Source: Tatumella ptyseos
GTDB taxonomy: Bacteria; Pseudomonadota; Gammaproteobacteria; Enterobacterales; Enterobacteriaceae
NCBI RefSeq assembly: GCF_030552895.1
Contig: NZ_CP130649.1
Span: forward strand, 1,054,001 to 1,118,000
Direction: 5' to 3'
DNA length: 64,000 nt
The number at the start of each line of letters is the position of its first letter. Position 1 is the first letter of the stretch. The translations under genes and the position numbers were made by a program. Positions 58,352 through 64,000 of the stretch are shown here, piece after piece. The notes under the pieces are model-generated. The model saw nothing but the letters and a program-made list of their open reading frames with translations. It made no database searches and was not told where the DNA came from.

Positions 58352-60087
58352 TACGCACGTTGCCCCTGCTGACGCTGGCGGAAGGCATGATAACGGGCTT
58401 TTTGTGCCATTAGCTGTTGATGTGTGCCTTCCTCTATAATACGTCCCTGGTCCATGACACAAATTTTATCGACCGCTTCAATCCCTGTCAGCCGGTGTGT
58501 CACCATCAACACCGTTTTTTGAGCCGTTACCTTTAGTAAGAGTTGCATAATCAGACTCTCGGTCTGAGCATCTAATCCTTCTAGGGGCTCATCTAATAAC
58601 CAAATCGGCGCATTGTGTAATAGCGCACGCGCTATTGCTAATCGACGGCGCTCGCCACCGGAAAGCGGTCTGCCGCCTTCTCCTAACCAGCTATCTAATC
58701 CTGCGCCTTCGAGGAGCGTTGTCAATCCTACGACGGTCAAACTTTCAATAAGTTGCGCATCGTCAGCCTGCGGATGGGCAAGCGTAAGATTCTCACGTAA
58801 GGTCTGATTAAAAATAGCGACACGCTGGCTGACTACCGTAATCATTGTCCTAAGTTGAGGTTCTGAATAGGCTTTTATGGGCTGATTATTGATACGAATT
58901 TCACCGGCTAATGGGTCCCATGCTCGGGTGAGTAACTGTAATAACGTTGTTTTCCCACATCCGGTGCTACCTAATAGTGCCACTTTCTGTTTCGCAGCAA
59001 GATGAAGTGTTAAGTGATTTAACACTTTGGGCCCTGTAGTGTGATAGGCAAAATCGACTGCCTCTACAGAAAACTCTGCAGCACTATCCTGAGTGATAAC
59101 GGGTTGAGAAGGAAAAGTCACCGCTGGCTGTTGCGTTAATAACTGGTTTAAGCGATCAGCAGCAATCGATACCTCAGACATATGTAAGAAAGCCGTTGCA
59201 ACTGGACCTAGCGCTTCAAAAGCGGCCAGGACACAAAATACTAATAGCGCATTATCAGCCGTAGCGATTTGACCCACCTGATGGCGAGACATAATGATAA
59301 AAACCGCGACGATGGTTAAGCCAGTAAGGAAAATAATCAAGCTCTGTGCCAAAGCATTGAGATTTTGCTGCCGCGCTTGAGTCGCTAACCACTCTCTCTC
59401 AGTCTTATCAAGTTCTGCCCGCCAGTCATGTAGCGGTGGAAATAATAATAGTTCAGACATTGCGCTAAGGTGAGTAGTGAGTTGTTGCCGATAGGCAGCA
59501 CTTAGGCTAGCAATCTTTTCACCTGCTGGTTTTCCGACACGATAGAAGAGTGGAGGGAAGAGCAGGATAACGGCGGTCATGACACCTGCGACCACAAGTG
59601 CAGCATGAAGATTGATATAACTTAACCCCACGCCGACTACCAGAGTGACCAGTAAAGCGCCTACTAAGGGTGAGATAACCCGTAAATATAAATGATCTAA
59701 GGTCTCGACATCGCCGACAAAACGATTTAGTAAATCGCCTTGACGAAATTGATGCGTCCCAGCAGGGGCAAGAGGATAAATTTTACTAAAGATGGTGACC
59801 CGAAGATGTTTCAATACCTTAAAGGTTGCATCGTGGCTCACTAAACGCTCGAGATATCGTGCAACGGTTCGAAGGATCGCCGCACCGCGTACCCCTGCTG
59901 CAGGTAGCATGTAGTTGAAAGTATAAATACCAGCACTTCCAGCCATTGCTGAGGCTGCGAGGAACCACCCCGAGAGGCTGAGCAGCCCCACACTGGCAAG
60001 CAGAGTTATCGTCGCTAATGCTACGCCGAGAATTAACTGCCAACGGTGCCTGCGCCACAGTGTTAAAAAAGGGAATAATGCTTTCAT
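58351..60087 (-). CDS. cydC: Heterodimeric glutathione/cysteine ABC exporter subunit CydC
   Basis: 578-aa type IV ABC exporter half: six N-terminal helices (1-310), then an ATPase with Walker [10 protein letters not shown], signature [15 protein letters not shown], Walker [13 protein letters not shown] and His in VTHRL. With CydD it exports cysteine/glutathione to the periplasm, which is needed for cytochrome bd assembly. The start overlaps the cydD stop (TAATG) and the stop overlaps aat, so cydD-cydC-aat is one coupled unit. Confidence 0.95.
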   Translation of the reverse strand: MKALFPFLTLWRRHRWQLILGVALATITLLASVGLLSLSGWFLAASAMAGSAGIYTFNYMLPAAGVRGAAILRTVARYLERLVSHDATFKVLKHLRVTIFSKIYPLAPAGTHQFRQGDLLNRFVGDVETLDHLYLRVISPLVGALLVTLVVGVGLSYINLHAALVVAGVMTAVILLFPPLFYRVGKPAGEKIASLSAAYRQQLTTHLSAMSELLLFPPLHDWRAELDKTEREWLATQARQQNLNALAQSLIIFLTGLTIVAVFIIMSRHQVGQIATADNALLVFCVLAAFEALGPVATAFLHMSEVSIAADRLNQLLTQQPAVTFPSQPVITQDSAAEFSVEAVDFAYHTTGPKVLNHLTLHLAAKQKVALLGSTGCGKTTLLQLLTRAWDPLAGEIRINNQPIKAYSEPQLRTMITVVSQRVAIFNQTLRENLTLAHPQADDAQLIESLTVVGLTTLLEGAGLDSWLGEGGRPLSGGERRRLAIARALLHNAPIWLLDEPLEGLDAQTESLIMQLLLKVTAQKTVLMVTHRLTGIEAVDKICVMDQGRIIEEGTHQQLMAQKARYHAFRQRQQGQRA

Positions 60088-61862
60088 TATTCAATTTCTC
60101 CTGAGCGATGACTTAATAAGCGTTGGAACAGGCCACTCTCCGTGGCGAGCGAATTAAAATCACCCATTTGGACAATGTGTCCTGCCTCCATAACGAGAAT
60201 AGTTGGCCAGTCGGTCAGTTGATCAAGCTGGTGGGTGATCATAACGGTCATTTGTTGATGACTCGCCTGCTGCAAGCAGTCCATAATTTGTTGTTCATGA
60301 TGGCGGTCCAAACTGGCGGTTGGTTCATCAAGCAGTAAAAGTCCAGCCTGTTTTGCTAACGCGCGAGCAACCGCAATACGTTGTGCTTGCCCAACGGATA
60401 GATTCTGGCTCTCTTCATTCACTTCAGTGGCTAAGCCTTGTGGTAAACGATCAAGAAATTCATCAATACCGGTTTGCACGACCAACTCATTCAAGGCTTC
60501 GTCAGTCAGTTTTCCCTGCGCAGAAATATTCTCTGCAATTGAGCAGGGGAATAAGCGAGGATGTTGGCCGACCCAGCTTACCCATTTTAACCAGGTTTCA
60601 CGCGATAGTTGATTGAGCTCTACACCGTTAATCAGCAGGGATCCTTGATAGGGAAGAAAGCCCAGTAATGCATTAAGGAGTGTCGTTTTTCCCGAGCCAC
60701 TCGGGCCGACGATGGCTACGCGTTGTTTCGCCTTAAACTCAAAATTCAGTGGACCAACAAGGGAGACCCCTTCGATTGAAGTAATGACCCAGTCGCGGGC
60801 TTCGATTGTCAAGGTTGAAGCATTGTTTAGGATTGGATTGTGATGCTGTGCCGTAGAGCCAAGGTTTTCCGTTTCACAGAGGAAAGTTTCAATCTCATCG
60901 GCAGCCCCTGTGGCTTGCGCTTTAGCATGGTAAAAGCTACCTAAGTCCCTCAGTGGTTGGAAGAATTCTGGTGCTAGAATCAATGCAATGAAGCCCGCAA
61001 ATAAGGTCACAGCGCCGTGATAGCTCCCAAAATGAAAGACACCAAGATAGGAAAAACCAAAATAGACCGCGACAATTGCGATTGAGACCGAGGCGAAGAA
61101 TTCCAACACCGCTGATGAGAGAAAAGCGATACGTAGGACTTCCATTGTCCGTAAGCGGAATTGCTCCGTACTTTCAGCAATAGCTTGTTCTTCTGCTTGG
61201 CGTCGATTAAAAAGACGAAGGGTATCTAGCCCACGTATACGATCCAGAAAATCACCACTTAGGCGCGCTAGTGCAGCAAAGTTACGGCGGTTCGCATCAG
61301 CCGCTCCCATACCGACCATTGCCATGAAAAGTGGGATCAGCGGTGCAGTGAGGAATAAAATGGTCGCAGCGGCCCAGTTTATCGGAAACAGTGTAATCAG
61401 AATCAGGAGTGGGATGACGGCAGCCAAGGTCATCTGTGGCAGATAACGGGCGTAATAATCGTGCATTTTTTCAATTTGCTCATGCAGCAAGGTTGTCCAA
61501 CTCCCCACCGGCCGAGAACCTACCCAGACGGGTCCTAATGCCTCAAGACGGTTCAAAACGATTTGGCGGATAGATTGTCGTAGTGCTTCGCCCGCTTTGA
61601 CGCCAACTTTTTCGCGCAAGGTGTGCAGTACCGAGCGTAAGGTGAAACAACCGATTAGCAAGAGCAGCCAAGGATAAAGGGTAGGAAGGGGACGATGGTC
61701 GATAAGCGCTTGTTGCAGAAGTTCTGCTAAACAGTAGGCCTGCAGAAGAATAGCGAGTGCGCTGCTGGTGCCGAGAATGACCGAAAGATTAAGCCAACGT
61801 TTAGCATGAATACGTTGTGCTTTGAGCCAGAGGGTGAGTTGTTTTTGTCTTGATTTATCCAC
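60087..61862 (-). CDS. cydD: Heterodimeric glutathione/cysteine ABC exporter subunit CydD
   Basis: 591 aa. Six-helix membrane domain (MHDYYARYLPQMTLAAVIPLLIL and AADANRRNFAALARLSGDFLDRIRGLDTLRLF are typical). ATPase: Walker A GPSGSGKTT, signature LSVGQAQRIAVARAL (family-typical SVG), Walker B LLLLDEPTASLD and VTHQL. The start is GTG (61860-61862), giving MDKSRQKQL, matching E. coli MNKSRQKEL. It heads the cydDC-aat unit. trxB lies upstream on the same strand, separated by a terminator. Confidence 0.95.
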   Translation of the reverse strand: MDKSRQKQLTLWLKAQRIHAKRWLNLSVILGTSSALAILLQAYCLAELLQQALIDHRPLPTLYPWLLLLIGCFTLRSVLHTLREKVGVKAGEALRQSIRQIVLNRLEALGPVWVGSRPVGSWTTLLHEQIEKMHDYYARYLPQMTLAAVIPLLILITLFPINWAAATILFLTAPLIPLFMAMVGMGAADANRRNFAALARLSGDFLDRIRGLDTLRLFNRRQAEEQAIAESTEQFRLRTMEVLRIAFLSSAVLEFFASVSIAIVAVYFGFSYLGVFHFGSYHGAVTLFAGFIALILAPEFFQPLRDLGSFYHAKAQATGAADEIETFLCETENLGSTAQHHNPILNNASTLTIEARDWVITSIEGVSLVGPLNFEFKAKQRVAIVGPSGSGKTTLLNALLGFLPYQGSLLINGVELNQLSRETWLKWVSWVGQHPRLFPCSIAENISAQGKLTDEALNELVVQTGIDEFLDRLPQGLATEVNEESQNLSVGQAQRIAVARALAKQAGLLLLDEPTASLDRHHEQQIMDCLQQASHQQMTVMITHQLDQLTDWPTILVMEAGHIVQMGDFNSLATESGLFQRLLSHRSGEIE

Positions 61863-61936
61863 GGAAGAGTCACTAACCTGTTGGAATTGAACATCGACTA
61901 TCTGAAATTTTCGACAACTCTAGCACGTTGGACATT

Positions 61937-61962
61937 AAAAAGGCGACAGATAACCTGTCGCC
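61937..61962 (-). terminator. Intrinsic terminator of trxB
   Basis: On the - strand GGCGACAG / CTGTCGCC with a 5-nt loop is followed by TTTTT. It is about 31 bp after the trxB stop. Confidence 0.9.
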
Positions 61963-61992
61963 GGGATTAACCTAGATCATACAATTAACAAA

Positions 61993-63346
<1,354 letters not shown>

Positions 63347-63841
63347 ATGGTAGATAACAAAAAGCGTCCTAGTAAGGACCTCGATCGTATTGATCGCAAT
63401 ATATTGAATGAATTACAGAAGGATGGGCGAATCTCTAACGTAGAACTGTCAAAGCGAGTCGGCTTATCGCCAACACCTTGCTTAGAACGTGTACGTCGTT
63501 TAGAGCGTCAAGGTTTTATCTTGGGTTATACGGCACTGTTGAACCCTCATTACTTGGATGCTTCTTTACTCGTTTTCGTTGAGATAACTCTGAATCGTGG
63601 TGCTCCTGATGTCTTCGAACAATTCAATGCTGCGGTTCAAAAATTAGAAGAAACCCAAGAGTGTCATTTAGTCTCTGGCGATTTTGATTATCTGCTTAAA
63701 ACCCGCGTCCCTGATATGTCTGCCTACCGTAAACTGCTTGGTGAAACCCTGCTACGCTTACCCGGTGTGAACGACACAAGAACTTATGTTGTGATGGAAG
63801 AAGTTAAGCAAAGTAATCGTTTAGTGATCAAAACTCGCTAA
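63347..63841 (+). CDS. lrp: Leucine-responsive regulatory protein Lrp
   Basis: 164-aa global regulator (feast/famine family). N-terminal HTH: DLDRIDRNILNELQKDGRISNVELSKRVGLSPTPCLERVRRLERQGFI. C-terminal RAM/AsnC effector domain with GDFDYLLKTRVPDMSAYRKLLGETLLRLPGVNDTRTYVVMEEVK. It is practically the E. coli sequence. It responds to leucine and controls amino-acid metabolism, transport and fimbriae. ftsK follows 111 bp later on the same strand, as in E. coli. Confidence 0.98.
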   Translation: MVDNKKRPSKDLDRIDRNILNELQKDGRISNVELSKRVGLSPTPCLERVRRLERQGFILGYTALLNPHYLDASLLVFVEITLNRGAPDVFEQFNAAVQKLEETQECHLVSGDFDYLLKTRVPDMSAYRKLLGETLLRLPGVNDTRTYVVMEEVKQSNRLVIKTR

Positions 63842-63880
63842 ACCAGACAGGTGCAAAGGCTGAATTTTTTCGGTACACTC

Positions 63881-63896
63881 CTGTAAATGCATACAG
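63881..63896. promoter_or_regulatory. LexA (SOS) box of ftsK
   Basis: CTGT-N8-ACAG (CTGTAAATGCATACAG), perfect core, 57 bp upstream of the ftsK start. It corresponds to the LexA-controlled dinH promoter of E. coli ftsK. Confidence 0.88.
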
Positions 63897-63952
63897 GGAC
63901 AACGTATTAAGCGTTGTTCCTTCCTCCCTAGACAGGCACCTGGAGAGTACTC

Positions 63953-64000
63953 TTGAGCCAGGAATACATTGAAGATAAAGATATTGCATTAACCCCGATG
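63953..64000 (+). CDS. ftsK: DNA translocase FtsK, N-terminal fragment (runs off window)
   Basis: Only 16 codons are visible, starting with TTG (63953-63955) and preceded by GGAG seven bases upstream. The product begins MSQEYIEDKDIALTPM, matching E. coli FtsK (MSQEYIEDKEVTLTKL), which also uses TTG. FtsK anchors in the divisome and pumps DNA to resolve chromosome dimers. The rest lies beyond the window. SOS-box controlled. Confidence 0.9.
   Translation, partial: MSQEYIEDKDIALTPM

Noticed and set aside
61855..61862. TTATCCAC (DnaA-box-like) at the cydD start
   Set aside because: It is a single 8-base match inside a coding start with no companions, expected by chance.

Overview
This window is ordinary Enterobacterales chromosome. 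Nearly every gene has a recognisable Escherichia coli counterpart, and most lie in the order found at E. coli 17-20 min (ybhA-pgl-bio-uvrB-ybhK-moa-ybhL ... rhlE ... dinG-ybiB-rlmF-dps-rhtA-ompX-mntR-ybiT ... dacC-ybjG-ybjL-grxA-nfsA-rlmC-art-amiD-poxB-clpS-clpA-infA-aat-cydC-cydD-trxB-lrp-ftsK). AT-rich intergenic DNA, missing E. coli genes (ybjC, rimK, potFGHI, artJ, serW) and added ones (idi, a DUF1615 lipoprotein, a DUF3772 mechanosensitive channel) suggest a compact, moderately AT-rich relative, perhaps an Erwiniaceae-type genus. I cannot name the genus without a search. No phage, insertion sequence, CRISPR array, rRNA or tRNA was seen.

Layout. 1-7306: sugar-phosphate genes (ybhA, pgl), then the divergent biotin locus (bioA | bioBFCD) around a BirA operator, then an orphan UrtE-like ATPase with degenerate motifs. 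7307-8034: a gene-free AT-rich stretch with four DnaA-box-like motifs and an SOS box in front of uvrB. 8035-15774: uvrB, ybhK, and a tight run of moaABCDE, a lipoprotein gene and ybhL. 16225-18132: ybhQ and rhlE. 18137-29031: dusC, an MFS transporter, ldtB, yohD, pbpG, a large MscS-type channel, bglX, idi and the tiny gene yohO. Five of these (dusC, yohD, pbpG, bglX, yohO) match, in order and strand, a segment that in E. coli lies near 48 min. 29179-36187: GNAT, dinG (with an SOS box), ybiB, rlmF, dps, rhtA, ompX. 36229-37016: a manganese module consisting of an unlisted small gene resembling mntS, two MntR boxes and mntR. 37484-45599: an H-NS/StpA paralogue, ybiT, moeBA, dacC, ybjG, ybjL. 45784-54145: grxA, nfsA, rlmC, the artPIQM arginine transporter, amiD, a small unknown gene, poxB. 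54397-64000: clpS-clpA, infA, aat-cydC-cydD, trxB, lrp and the first codons of ftsK behind an SOS box.

How the genes work together. Biotin synthesis is one BirA-controlled unit. Molybdenum cofactor synthesis is split between moaABCDE and moeBA. Three LexA-type boxes place uvrB, dinG and ftsK in the SOS regulon. Envelope maintenance is represented by ldtB, pbpG, dacC, amiD, ybjG and ompX, redox and oxidative stress by grxA, trxB, nfsA, dps and mntR/mntS, and respiration by cydCD and poxB. I found no large undescribed system. The best leads are the mntS-like gene with its paired operators, the decayed orphan ABC ATPase, the DnaA-box cluster before uvrB, and the relocated collinear dusC-to-yohO block.
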